Below are positions 16,128 through 25,561 of a stretch of 58,707 nucleotides of DNA, one piece after another; the first letter of the stretch is position 1; every line of letters begins with the position of its first letter. The notes beneath the pieces were generated by a model. That model searched no databases. It worked only from the letters and a program-made list of their open reading frames with translations, and had not been told where the DNA came from. Source of the DNA: an uncultured Flavobacteriales bacterium (GTDB taxonomy: Bacteria > Bacteroidota > Bacteroidia > Flavobacteriales_D > Crocinitomicaceae); assembly GCA_903935095.1 (NCBI GenBank), contig CAIZQH010000010.1:1-58707 (forward strand), in the 5' to 3' direction. The position numbers and the translations under genes were made by a program.

Positions 16128-16979
16128 TTAAAGACAAGCATGCATCAAAGTGCGTACTTCATTCATCTCTTGGACATCGTGAACACGAAAAACATGGGCA
16201 TTTTTTGCATACAAAAGGGTATTTAAAATACTGGTTCCGATCAAGGCATGTTCCGTATCAACAGCAAGTAACTCACGGATCATCGATTTTCTAGAAATGC
16301 CGACCAATATGGGTTTTTCAAAAATGTGAAGCATGTCAAACGATTGAATGAGTGCATAATTTTCTTCGAGTGATTTCCCAAATCCAAATCCTGGATCGAG
16401 TATGATATTGAGGATACCCATTTTTTCTAAAGCAGCAATTTTTTCTGCGAAATAACGAAGGACATCTAACTTGAAATTTTCAGTGACAAAAGATTCGCTT
16501 TTGTTGGATTGACTTCCTCGGTTATACGTTAGAATGTAAGGTGCTTCGTATTTGGCAACGGTCGACCATAACTGTGGATCGAATTGTCCACCAGAAATGT
16601 CATTGACCATATCTATGCCATTGGATAAAGCAAACTCAGCCACTTCTGCATAAAACGTATCAATGGACATGAGTACATCCGGAAATTTCTTTCGAATGAA
16701 CGGAATCACTTCCTTCAGACGAACTAATTCCTCTTTTGCACTTGGTGTTTCCGCACCTGGACGCGTACTGCTCGCCCCAATATCGATGATGTCTGCTCCA
16801 GCTTTGATCATCTTCTCGATCGTTGAAATCAAGTCGCTATCATGGGACATCCGACTTTTTTCATAGAAGGAATCTGGTGTCATATTCAGAATTCCCATTA
16901 TCTTTGGGTTGCTGAAATCGTGCAGTTGTCCTTTTATGCGAATAAAGCGACTGATGCGAAAAGAAGTGTTTGATGTCAT
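16128..16979 (-). CDS. folP: Dihydropteroate synthase
   Basis: This folate-pathway enzyme joins p-aminobenzoate to hydroxymethyl-dihydropterin diphosphate in the cytoplasm. The signatures are IMGILNMTPDSFYEKSR (about 27-43), DIGASSTRPGAETPS (66-80), VNDISGG and DPGFGFGKSLEENY. At 283 residues the length is normal. The start codon is nine bases from the divergent DUF1599 gene, so each gene's promoter must lie inside or beside the other's coding region. This pairing with DUF1599, the MauE/thioredoxin gene and tpiA is a layout I know from other Bacteroidota. No promoter could be fixed. Confidence 0.95.
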   Translation of the reverse strand: MTSNTSFRISRFIRIKGQLHDFSNPKIMGILNMTPDSFYEKSRMSHDSDLISTIEKMIKAGADIIDIGASSTRPGAETPSAKEELVRLKEVIPFIRKKFPDVLMSIDTFYAEVAEFALSNGIDMVNDISGGQFDPQLWSTVAKYEAPYILTYNRGSQSNKSESFVTENFKLDVLRYFAEKIAALEKMGILNIILDPGFGFGKSLEENYALIQSFDMLHIFEKPILVGISRKSMIRELLAVDTEHALIGTSILNTLLYAKNAHVFRVHDVQEMNEVRTLMHACL

Positions 16980-16988
16980 ACTTAATAC

Positions 16989-17522
16989 ATGGAAAAAACT
17001 ACACTTGAATACACAAATGTAATGAATGTTTGCCGAGAGATCTTTGAAAAAAAATCACTCGACTATGGACCATCTTGGCGAATTCTGCGTCCAAGTTCAC
17101 TTACGGATCAAATATTCATCAAAGCACAACGTATTCGCACGATTCAAGAAACCGGAGAGAACAAGGTGGGAGAATCCTTTGAAGATGCCTTCATGGCCAT
17201 TGTCAATTACTGCATCATGGCAATCATTCAAATTAGACATGAGGCAAAAATCAACGACGACATGTCGATTGAACAAGCATTTGTTGCCTATAAAGTAATC
17301 GAAAAAGAAGCCTTCGAATTAATGGAGAAAAAAAACCATGATTACGGTGAAGCTTGGCGGGATATGCGCGTCAGTTCCTTGACGGATTTAATCCTAACCA
17401 AAGTTTTGCGCATTAAGCAAATCGAGGATAACGCTGGACTCACCCTTGTTTCTGAGGGGATTGAAGGGAACTATTTTGACATGTTGAATTACAGTGTCTT
17501 TGCCCTAATTCACTTACAGTAA
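16989..17522 (+). CDS. DUF1599 (nucleotide-modification-associated) protein
   Basis: The 177-residue protein consists of two tandem copies of the domain. The first carries KKSLDYGPSWRILRPSSLTD and KAQRIRTIQE; the second carries KKNHDYGEAWRDMRVSSLTD and KVLRIKQIED. This matches DUF1599 (Nmad1 family), a small all-alpha domain thought to relate to MazG/nucleotide-processing enzymes. The biochemical role is not established. It is divergent from folP and upstream of the MauE/thioredoxin gene, which has its own -7 box. Family assignment is secure; function is open. Confidence 0.88.
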   Translation: MEKTTLEYTNVMNVCREIFEKKSLDYGPSWRILRPSSLTDQIFIKAQRIRTIQETGENKVGESFEDAFMAIVNYCIMAIIQIRHEAKINDDMSIEQAFVAYKVIEKEAFELMEKKNHDYGEAWRDMRVSSLTDLILTKVLRIKQIEDNAGLTLVSEGIEGNYFDMLNYSVFALIHLQ

Positions 17523-17568
17523 ATTGTTAAGAGGCTGTTAATTCCATTATTCGGATAAAATCTTCTTT

Positions 17569-17576
17569 TACATTTG
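17569..17576 (+). promoter_or_regulatory. -7 element TACATTTG upstream of the MauE/thioredoxin gene
   Basis: A perfect TAnnTTTG box lies 14 bases before the ATG at 17591. The spacing would give a very short leader. No good TTG partner is seen about 20 bases upstream. Confidence 0.45.
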
Positions 17577-17590
17577 CCTAAACCTTTGCC

Positions 17591-18664
17591 ATGAAAGATA
17601 CGCTTCACATCAGTTCTTGGTCCATTCGCGGCATCGTCGCTGGACTATTCCTCATTTCCGCAATTGGAAAGATATTTCCGGATCCTTCCATGTATGGAAC
17701 CATATCGACCTTCGAAGTTCAACAGTTATATCCCATGGGTTTTTCTGAATTATTAGCGAAGTACTTTTCCCGCACCTTAATTGGAATCGAATTTTCACTT
17801 GGTATCTTATTGTTATTTCCTTTTAACTTAAAAAAATGGGTGATTCCGTCCATTATTTTAATGTTGGCTGTTTTTTGTGTGCATTTATCCATCGAAATAG
17901 CCACCAAAGGAAATGTAGGAAACTGTGGCTGTTTTGGAAGCTTATTGCCGATGACTCCCGTTCAAGCTTTAATGAAAAACCTTTTATCCATCGGATTACT
18001 TGGATTGCTTTTGTGGAAACACGACGACGTAATCCCTAAAAAATCAAATTTCTTAGCCATGACAAATATTATAACTGTATGCATATTAGCGATGTTTATG
18101 CTAATCCCTATTTTTAAGAAACCAACAGATGTGGTTGAAACACAGTCCTCGATCATGGATACGACACGTGTACAATTGGATCCAGTGCAGACCACTGTTC
18201 CAGCAACTACTGTAATGACGAATCCAAAGGACACAGTAAAAACTCCGGAAAAACCACTTGGGCCAAAACAAAAGAAATCAGGATTTGCCAAGTACTATGC
18301 GAATATCGATCAAGGAAAGAAAATCCTTGCCTTCTTCGCTCCATCTTGCGAACATTGTCAAGCGACCGCCAAGGAATTAACAGAAATGAAAAAAGCAAAT
18401 CCAGATTTTCCGGAAATCCAGATTTTATTCATGGATGAAGCGCCAGAAGAAATTCCAAATTTCTTCAAATTTGCAGGTGCCAATTATCCATACAAGGTGA
18501 TCGAAATCATCGAATTTTGGAATGCCATTGGTAACGAGAAAAATGTTCCAGGTGTCTGTTATTTATGGAATGGAAACGTCATGAAATTCTATGAGGGTAC
18601 GGAAGGTCCCAATAAATTTAGCGGGAAGGATTTAAAACTTCAATTGCAGAAAACAAAGAAGTAA
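17591..18664 (+). CDS. MauE/DoxX-like membrane protein fused to a thioredoxin-like domain
   Basis: The N-terminal 150 residues form four membrane helices with the MauE/DoxX pattern (GLFLISAIGKIFPDP, EFSLGILLLFPF, and GNCGCFG at about 109-115). A fifth helix is at about 155-177, then a Pro/Thr-rich linker. The C-terminal periplasmic thioredoxin fold has LAFFAPSCEHCQ with a C-x-x-C pair near 253-256. The paired cysteines in both halves suggest electron transfer across the membrane to a periplasmic thiol, in the way MauE and vitamin K epoxide reductase-like proteins work. This matches what Bacteroidota annotations call the BT_3928 family. Physiological substrates are unknown. It is followed by tpiA after 62 bases. 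Confidence 0.85.
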   Translation: MKDTLHISSWSIRGIVAGLFLISAIGKIFPDPSMYGTISTFEVQQLYPMGFSELLAKYFSRTLIGIEFSLGILLLFPFNLKKWVIPSIILMLAVFCVHLSIEIATKGNVGNCGCFGSLLPMTPVQALMKNLLSIGLLGLLLWKHDDVIPKKSNFLAMTNIITVCILAMFMLIPIFKKPTDVVETQSSIMDTTRVQLDPVQTTVPATTVMTNPKDTVKTPEKPLGPKQKKSGFAKYYANIDQGKKILAFFAPSCEHCQATAKELTEMKKANPDFPEIQILFMDEAPEEIPNFFKFAGANYPYKVIEIIEFWNAIGNEKNVPGVCYLWNGNVMKFYEGTEGPNKFSGKDLKLQLQKTKK

Positions 18665-18726
18665 TTCTAGTACGTTTTTCCTGTTTTTTTTCCGTCGGAT
18701 TTCGCTAATAATGACTATTTTCGACC

Positions 18727-19467
18727 ATGAGAAAAAAAATTCTTGCGGCAAATTGGAAAATGAATTTGTCGGCAACCGAAGCTCAAGAATGGTTAACGCA
18801 ATTTAAATCAGGTGTTTCAAATCAGGAACATGTTGAGTTTCGCTTATACGCACCAAATGTGTTCATTCAGCATTTATCAGAGGATGAGGAGATGCATATT
18901 GGTGCTCAAAATGCTCATTCTGCTGATTTTGGCGCATTCACGGGGGAAATATCCATTCCTCAACTTAAAAGTGTTGGCACACAATCCGTACTCATCGGTC
19001 ATAGTGAACGAAGAACGTATTTCCAAGAGTCTGATTCCTTTCTAAAGGAAAAAGTGGATGCCTGCTGTGCTCATTTCTTCCCATTTATTTTTTGTTGTGG
19101 GGAAGACCTAGAAACAAGAAACGGCGGAGGACACTTGTCTTTTGTACAAAAGCAACTTGAATCCGCTATTTTTCAATTGAATCCACAAGAAGTTTCCTTA
19201 CTGACCATCGCCTATGAACCCATTTGGGCTATTGGCACGGGACAAACAGCTACAACGGATCAAATCAACGAAGTACATGCGTACATTCGGTCGATGTTAA
19301 CAGAGAAATTTGGCGAAAATGGAGCGAATGTCTCCATTTTATATGGAGGAAGTGTCAACGAAGGCAACGCCCAAAGTATTTTTTCTTGTCCAGATGTAGA
19401 TGGCGGACTCATAGGTGGTGCATCCTTGAATGCATACGATTTTCTTGAATTAGCTAGCTCTTTTTAA
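18727..19467 (+). CDS. tpiA: Triosephosphate isomerase
   Basis: This glycolytic enzyme interconverts dihydroxyacetone phosphate and glyceraldehyde-3-phosphate. The substrate-binding AANWKMN (Asn9, Lys11), the catalytic His92 in GHSERR, Glu164 in AYEPIWAIGTG and the phosphate loop ILYGGSV with GLIGGASL are all present. The 246-residue length is normal. The stop codon directly abuts the ATG of prmA, so the two are co-transcribed. A poor TATTTTCG box sits 11 bases before the start, one base off the promoter consensus. Confidence 0.98.
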   Translation: MRKKILAANWKMNLSATEAQEWLTQFKSGVSNQEHVEFRLYAPNVFIQHLSEDEEMHIGAQNAHSADFGAFTGEISIPQLKSVGTQSVLIGHSERRTYFQESDSFLKEKVDACCAHFFPFIFCCGEDLETRNGGGHLSFVQKQLESAIFQLNPQEVSLLTIAYEPIWAIGTGQTATTDQINEVHAYIRSMLTEKFGENGANVSILYGGSVNEGNAQSIFSCPDVDGGLIGGASLNAYDFLELASSF

Positions 19468-20304
19468 ATGAATTATTACGAATTAACCATTCAATTGTCT
19501 GATTTTGATCGTTGGAATGATATCTTAGTCGCTTACTTGGCTGAGCTGGATTACGAGAGTTTTCAAGAAGAAGCTCCTATGTTGAAAGCATATATACAAG
19601 AAGCTTCTTATAACGGTGAAGCGCTACAGAAACGATTGAACGATCTTCAATCAAAGCAGGAAGTCGTGACCTCTTTCGAGGTGAAATTAATTCCACAGGA
19701 AAATTGGAATGCGCAATGGGAGGCTCAGTTCGAACCAGTATTTATCGATGAAGTGATACGCATCGTTGCGCCTTTTCATCATTTGGGTGCCTTTACTGGA
19801 ATCGAAATCGTTATTGAACCAAAAATGTCTTTTGGAACCGGACACCACCAAACAACACATTTGATGTGCGCAACGATGATGGAAATGGATTTTCAGGGCA
19901 AACGTGTGTTGGATATGGGCAGCGGGACAGGCGTGTTGGCCATTTTAGCGGAAAAACGAGGTGCAGCAGAGATTGTGGCGATTGATATCGAAGCGTGGTC
20001 TGCAGAGAATTGTGCCGATAACGCCCTCAGAAATGATTGTCAACACATTCAATCTATACATGGTGGAATCGATGTGATTCCAACAGAACCGTTTGATTGC
20101 ATTTTGGCAAACATCAATAAAAATGTATTGACGGCTCAAATTTCTACCTATGTGAAACGCATGAAAAGTGGAGCGTATTTGTTTTTAAGTGGATTTTTTG
20201 TTTCGGACACCGATGAATTAAAAAAAATGGCATTGGATTTGAATCTTCAATTTCAAGCGCAACACGAACGTGAAGGTTGGGCGGTTTTACTCTTTAAAAA
20301 ATAA
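19468..20304 (+). CDS. prmA: Ribosomal protein L11 methyltransferase
   Basis: PrmA trimethylates ribosomal protein L11. The N-terminal substrate-recognition domain (about 1-95) is followed by the class I SAM-binding domain: MSFGTGHHQTTHLM, VLDMGSGTGVLAI, IVAIDIEAWSAENC and CILANINKNVL with the NIN motif in place of NPP(Y/F), as usual for PrmA. At 278 residues it is normal in size. The gene begins on the base after the tpiA stop and ends three bases before the large secreted protein, so it is part of one transcription unit. Confidence 0.95.
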   Translation: MNYYELTIQLSDFDRWNDILVAYLAELDYESFQEEAPMLKAYIQEASYNGEALQKRLNDLQSKQEVVTSFEVKLIPQENWNAQWEAQFEPVFIDEVIRIVAPFHHLGAFTGIEIVIEPKMSFGTGHHQTTHLMCATMMEMDFQGKRVLDMGSGTGVLAILAEKRGAAEIVAIDIEAWSAENCADNALRNDCQHIQSIHGGIDVIPTEPFDCILANINKNVLTAQISTYVKRMKSGAYLFLSGFFVSDTDELKKMALDLNLQFQAQHEREGWAVLLFKK

Positions 20305-20307
20305 GCT

Positions 20308-23300
20308 ATGAGAATCCTTATTTCTCTTTTCCTTTCCATACTTTTCATCAGTCAAGCGAAGGCGCAAACCTTTCCCAAGGAACGCGATAAATTCGTCAAA
20401 GAATGGCAAAAGTTAGTATTAGACGATGCTGCTGTTCCATTCCTGAAGGAAGAACTTCCGCAAAAAATCAAAGGGAGTTTGTTGAATGAAACTCAATTTC
20501 ATCGACTCGTTGATAATTGCAACAAATATGCTCAGAAGGAAATCCCCCTTTATCCGGAGATTTATCACTACATGATGGCGAGTATCTATCAAGTGGAAAA
20601 TAAATTCCCTGGTGACCTTGTGAATCCATGGTTTAATTATGTCAACGATTATGCGAAGGATCCAGGGGAGGAGCTCACGAAATTCTTAAAATTTTCGGCT
20701 AACTTTTTCCGTTATCAGGCCTTTTACCGCGAGCCATCATACCGTTGGACTTACGCAAAAGGACAAATCGCTTGGGAAGAAGGAAAAACCTTGAAGTTAA
20801 GGGCGACTGGGATTGACTTGAAATGCTTGAAATACGATGAGGACCGTAAATTAGAAGATTCCATTGTTGTTTATGGAACGAGTGGGTACTTTGATGTCAT
20901 TCAAAACAAATGGCAAGGTTCGAAAGGAGTCGTTACCTGGGAAAAAGTGAAATTCAAAAAAAATGAAACGTTCGCTAATCTGCGTGGATATAAATGTGAT
21001 TTTTCCACGGCAAAGTTGAAGGTCGATACGGTTGAATTAACAACGCCTTATTTTTCCACACCGATTCTTGGGAAATTACAAGATTTAAGCACCTTGGACT
21101 TAGGAGAAGGGGAAAAGTCTCCACAATTTAATTCCTACGAAAAGCGGTTGAAAATCCCCAATTTACGGGATCAAATGGACTACGAAGGTGGATTTACCTT
21201 GGAAGGTCCTGATTTTATTGGACGAGGAACAGTGGACAAACCAGCGAAAATCATTTTTAAACGTCAAAACATTCCCTTGTTTGAAATCAGTTCGATTTAC
21301 TTTGAAATGAATCCTCAACAGGTCATTGCTCGAAATGCCAAGGCGAAAATGAACTACAAATCAGGGGATTCACTCATCATTCAATCGTGTTTTTTTACCT
21401 TAAACGAACAGAACAAAGAAATCAGTATCAACTCGATTAAAAAAGGCTACGAATATTTGCCTTTTGTCGATTCCTACTTTAAGGTCTATGTGTATGCGCC
21501 GGTCTTAAGTTGGAAGTTTGGGACGCCTGATCCATACTACACCTTTGAAGTTGGAACGGCGCAAGAACAGAAAACGGCGAGTTTTCAATCCATGAATTAC
21601 TTCGATCCAGCCATTTTTCAGAAATTCCAAAGCATAGGAACCGCACATCCGTTTATTCAAATAGCAGCATTGGTCAAGAAAACCAATAAAATGGATTTGG
21701 GAGAAGGTGAAGTGGCCTCAGCCTTGAAAAAGACTATCGATCAAGCAAAACCGTTGTTGGTGGATATGGCATCTTATGGCTTATTGATTTTGGATTCCGA
21801 TGCCAAAAAGGTCCGTATTTCCCCAAAATTAATTGCGTATGCCGAAGCGAGTACGGGAGAGAGTGACTACGATAACCTAAAAATTCTTTCGGATTTACGC
21901 CCACAAACCATGCGGGAAACCAAAGAGCAAATAGCGTCTGATCCCAATTTAAAGAAAATCGCCTTTCGCATGGATCAACAAAATAAGTCCAAGCGCGCGA
22001 CCATCGCTTACGCAGTGATTCAACTAGATAAAAACGAAATGTGTTTGAATCAAGTTGATGACGTGTCCTTATCTCAGGCGCAGCAAACAACGATTTATCC
22101 GGATTCTAATTATGTGACCATGTATAAAAACCGTGACCTGAGTTTTAGGGGTTGGTTAGTGGCAGGGAAAATGGAATTTTTCACAAAGTATTCGAAGTTT
22201 GACTATGAGGCCTTTAAAATCAATTTATTATCTACGGATGAAGCAACCTTGCGGGTTAATCCACTTCGCAAAGAGGACGGAAATGAACGTATTTTGATGT
22301 TTAGCTCCTTTAAAAACATCAAAGGAGAATTGTTGATTGATGATACCGAGGCTAAGTCTGGTCGAAAAGGAAATAACGCGAATTATCCAATTCTAAAATC
22401 AATCGCTGAGTCCAAAGTATACTATAGTTCGAAAGAAATTCTGAAAGGCGCCTACGACAGTACCCGTTTCTATTATGCAGTAAAGGCATTTGAGTTAGAT
22501 AGCTTAGATGATTTTTCAGAAGCGAGTTTGCGCTTCGAAGGAAGTTTGAATTCTGCAGGAATCTTCCCGAAAATTCCGGAGCCTCTAAAAATTATGAATG
22601 ATTATTCTTTGGGATTCGTTGCGCAAGCTCCCGAAGAAGGATACCCATTCTATGAAACGGATACCAAGTATCAAAATAAAATTGTGCTCTCAAATAATGG
22701 ACTTCAAGGAACAGGAACGATTAATTTCTTGGAATCCGTTTCCATTTCAAAGAAGTTGACTTTTTTACCTGATTCCACCATTGGCTTAGCCATCTTCGAT
22801 AATAAGGAAGTAGGGATAGGCGTGAGGTATCCAGTTGTTCATTCCGAACAAGCATTAATCTCTTACCAGCCTAGAAAAGCCTTGATGAAAGTTTCGAGTT
22901 ATGGGGAGAATCCATTGATTATGTTCAAGGATAATGTTGTGATGAATGGGACCCTACTATTAGATAAAAAAGGAATGTCCGGAAATGGAATCCTTGAATT
23001 CAAAGAGGCGAGTTTAAATTCGAAAGAGTACAACTTTACCAACGAGGACATTCTTTCAGAAAATTCGTCCTTTAGTTTGCGCAACCGCTTCAGTCAATAT
23101 GGAGAGAATCCGCTAGCCATTCAATCGGACGAAATGAAGACAAACATAAGTTTCAAAACGCGTAAGGGAGAATTTACCCAAAACGGTACGAAACGCATCA
23201 TGTTCCCCGCAAACCATTATTATTGTCAAATGGACAAATTTACCTGGTTCATGGATGGCGAAAGTTTAGACTTCCAGAAAAATAAAGGAGGAGAAACAAG

Positions 23301-24903
23301 TTTTGAAAGTGGTGCAGATTTATCGCGAAACAATTTCTTCTCAACGGATGAAAAACAAGACACCCTTCAGTTTAAGTCGCTAAGTGCAAAATACGATTTG
23401 AAAACGCAGTTGATATTATGCAACGCAGTTGATTACATTCAAGTAGGTGACGCACGTATTTTTCCAGATAGTTCACGTGTGCGTATTCGCAAAGGTGCTG
23501 CCATGGATTCCTTGAAAAATGCCGTGATCGTTGCCAATTACATCACCAAATACCACACCTTTAAAGAGGCGCAAATTAAAATTTCTTCGCGCAAATATTA
23601 TGAAGGAACCGCTAAGTATCCATATTATGACCGCGATAGTAATTTGACCATCTTACCTATGAATTCCATTAAATTTATAAACCTCACCACCACGGCTCAA
23701 GGGGAAGTGAAAGAAAAGGATCGCTTCAAATTGAGCAAAGAATTTGATTATTACGGAAGTGTCATTGTCCGTGCATCCAACGTTGGATTATTTTTAAATG
23801 GATCTACGCGGTTAAATCACACCTGTCAGTACGATAAATCATGGATGACGTTTGAGGATACAGTCTTAGCTACGAATATTCAGATTCCAATAAATGCGAC
23901 GCCAAAGAATGCGAAAGGAGAACGATTGGCTGCTGGATTCTTATGGCGTCAAACAGAACGGGTGGACAGTGTTCGTATTTATCCAAGTTTCTTGTCTAAA
24001 ACAGAAGGTTCAGAAGATCCAAGTTTATTCAATTCGTTTGGATATTTACAATACAATCAAGCGTTAAGCGAATATCAAATCGCGACTAAAAATCGCTTGA
24101 ATAAATCGGATACATTGAGCAACATGTTGACCTTAGATGTAAATACGTGTAAAGTAATTGGGTTTGGTGACATTGAATTAGGCATCAATACCGGAGATGT
24201 CAAGATGGATATGTATGGAAAAATTGAATACGATCAAGACAAAAACAAAACACGAATTGCCGCGAATGCACGCCTCAGCATGCCAATTGCTGCCAATGTG
24301 ATGGAAAATATTGCTGCGAAAATGAAGATGGAAGTAGGAGCGAAGGAAGTGGATATTAAGAAAGCAGCCTACGGGTTGAAAAATACCTTCGTCCATTGGT
24401 TCAATGCCAAGGATGCCCAAGAAGTATTCAAAGATTTCGATGAGGATAAACTACGTAAAATGCCTGCATCGATGGAGCAAACGTTCATTCTTTCTGATGT
24501 TGTTTTGGAATCTTATGGAACCGTGAAAGCAAGCTCGAAAAAAGTGGACAAAGGATTAATCTCGGTAAACAATCAAGTAGGACTCGTGAGTATTAACGGA
24601 ATTCCCATTTTAAAGCAAGTAGAATGGCATCAGTTTTATGTTCAATCTTTTTCGGATGAAATAGCGCCAGGATTTACGTGGGAATTGAGTTTATTAGATG
24701 ACACCAAGTACTTTGTGAATTACACGATGGCCAAAAGAGACGGAGATTTGCAAATCTTCACGAATGATAAAACGGTGAATGAAACGATTTTAGCCATTAA
24801 ACCTGAGAAACGTAAAACGAAAAATTTTAAATTTGATGTCATGGACGAAGTGACTGCCAAGAATTTACTTGCTAAATTCCGTGGTTATTTCCTTTACAAA
24901 TAA
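20308..24903 (+). CDS. Very large secreted protein of unknown function
   Basis: I do not recognise a named family. The 1531-residue protein has a clear signal peptide (MRILISLFLSILFISQAKAQ) and no T9SS domain or later membrane helix, so a periplasmic or outer-membrane-associated place is likely. The first 150 residues look helical. The rest is beta-rich, with many segments of the type GTINFLESVSISKK, GNGILEFKEASLNSKEYNF and a final FDVMDEVTAKNLLAKFRG. Recurrent phrases about stored edges (GxGxxxF) suggest a long stacked beta structure, perhaps a groove or jellyroll like LptA/AsmA-type lipid carriers, but this is a guess from pattern. It lies between prmA and plsY in a compact operon. Similar long proteins occur in other flavobacteria as conserved hypotheticals, as far as I recall. 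Confidence 0.8.
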   Translation: MRILISLFLSILFISQAKAQTFPKERDKFVKEWQKLVLDDAAVPFLKEELPQKIKGSLLNETQFHRLVDNCNKYAQKEIPLYPEIYHYMMASIYQVENKFPGDLVNPWFNYVNDYAKDPGEELTKFLKFSANFFRYQAFYREPSYRWTYAKGQIAWEEGKTLKLRATGIDLKCLKYDEDRKLEDSIVVYGTSGYFDVIQNKWQGSKGVVTWEKVKFKKNETFANLRGYKCDFSTAKLKVDTVELTTPYFSTPILGKLQDLSTLDLGEGEKSPQFNSYEKRLKIPNLRDQMDYEGGFTLEGPDFIGRGTVDKPAKIIFKRQNIPLFEISSIYFEMNPQQVIARNAKAKMNYKSGDSLIIQSCFFTLNEQNKEISINSIKKGYEYLPFVDSYFKVYVYAPVLSWKFGTPDPYYTFEVGTAQEQKTASFQSMNYFDPAIFQKFQSIGTAHPFIQIAALVKKTNKMDLGEGEVASALKKTIDQAKPLLVDMASYGLLILDSDAKKVRISPKLIAYAEASTGESDYDNLKILSDLRPQTMRETKEQIASDPNLKKIAFRMDQQNKSKRATIAYAVIQLDKNEMCLNQVDDVSLSQAQQTTIYPDSNYVTMYKNRDLSFRGWLVAGKMEFFTKYSKFDYEAFKINLLSTDEATLRVNPLRKEDGNERILMFSSFKNIKGELLIDDTEAKSGRKGNNANYPILKSIAESKVYYSSKEILKGAYDSTRFYYAVKAFELDSLDDFSEASLRFEGSLNSAGIFPKIPEPLKIMNDYSLGFVAQAPEEGYPFYETDTKYQNKIVLSNNGLQGTGTINFLESVSISKKLTFLPDSTIGLAIFDNKEVGIGVRYPVVHSEQALISYQPRKALMKVSSYGENPLIMFKDNVVMNGTLLLDKKGMSGNGILEFKEASLNSKEYNFTNEDILSENSSFSLRNRFSQYGENPLAIQSDEMKTNISFKTRKGEFTQNGTKRIMFPANHYYCQMDKFTWFMDGESLDFQKNKGGETSFESGADLSRNNFFSTDEKQDTLQFKSLSAKYDLKTQLILCNAVDYIQVGDARIFPDSSRVRIRKGAAMDSLKNAVIVANYITKYHTFKEAQIKISSRKYYEGTAKYPYYDRDSNLTILPMNSIKFINLTTTAQGEVKEKDRFKLSKEFDYYGSVIVRASNVGLFLNGSTRLNHTCQYDKSWMTFEDTVLATNIQIPINATPKNAKGERLAAGFLWRQTERVDSVRIYPSFLSKTEGSEDPSLFNSFGYLQYNQALSEYQIATKNRLNKSDTLSNMLTLDVNTCKVIGFGDIELGINTGDVKMDMYGKIEYDQDKNKTRIAANARLSMPIAANVMENIAAKMKMEVGAKEVDIKKAAYGLKNTFVHWFNAKDAQEVFKDFDEDKLRKMPASMEQTFILSDVVLESYGTVKASSKKVDKGLISVNNQVGLVSINGIPILKQVEWHQFYVQSFSDEIAPGFTWELSLLDDTKYFVNYTMAKRDGDLQIFTNDKTVNETILAIKPEKRKTKNFKFDVMDEVTAKNLLAKFRGYFLYK

Positions 24904-24906
24904 ACG

Positions 24907-25536
24907 ATGTTGCTATTAACCATCATATTACTTGGGTACTTCATTGGATCCATTCCAACTGCATTTTGGGTTGGGAAAGCTTTTCATGGAATTGATATTC
25001 GAGAGCATGGTAGTAAAAATGCTGGGGCTACAAATACCTTTCGCGTCCTGGGGAAGCGTTCTGGTTGGATCGTCCTACTAGTGGATGTATCCAAAGGTGT
25101 TCTTGCCGCATGCCTTCCACATTTCTTTACATTCATGCTCATTGGCTATAAAGATGAATTTTTGATTCTTCAGTTGTGCGGATCCTTTTGTGCGGTGTTG
25201 GGACATGTCTTTCCCATTTTCGCTAACTTTAGAGGTGGAAAAGGAGTTGCTACATCCTTGGGAATTGTCATTGGGATTAATCCATATGCAGCAATTGTTT
25301 GTTTGGCAATTTTTCTTGTGGTCTTTTTAAGTTCGCGTTTTGTTTCACTTGGGGCGATTACGGCAGCACTTTGTTTTCCGTTCATCAGTTATTTCATCAT
25401 CAATGAAGATGCCCGAATCATGATTGTTTTTACCGTGGTTCTCGGATTATTGGTGATCCTTGCTCATCGAAAAAACATCGACAGATTGTTGACCGGACAA
25501 GAGAGCAAAATGAACCTTTTCACAAAGAAGGCGTAA
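24907..25536 (+). CDS. plsY: Glycerol-3-phosphate acyltransferase PlsY
   Basis: This membrane enzyme makes lysophosphatidic acid from acyl-phosphate and glycerol-3-phosphate, the first step of phospholipid synthesis. The three family motifs are visible: GSIPTAFWVGK, GSKNAGATNTFRVLGK (about 36-51) and GHVFPIFANFRGGKGVATSLG (about 98-118), with five or so membrane helices. The 209-residue length is normal. It starts three bases after the large secreted protein. Confidence 0.97.
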   Translation: MLLLTIILLGYFIGSIPTAFWVGKAFHGIDIREHGSKNAGATNTFRVLGKRSGWIVLLVDVSKGVLAACLPHFFTFMLIGYKDEFLILQLCGSFCAVLGHVFPIFANFRGGKGVATSLGIVIGINPYAAIVCLAIFLVVFLSSRFVSLGAITAALCFPFISYFIINEDARIMIVFTVVLGLLVILAHRKNIDRLLTGQESKMNLFTKKA

Positions 25537-25561
25537 TAAGACGTGTAAATACCATGCATAG

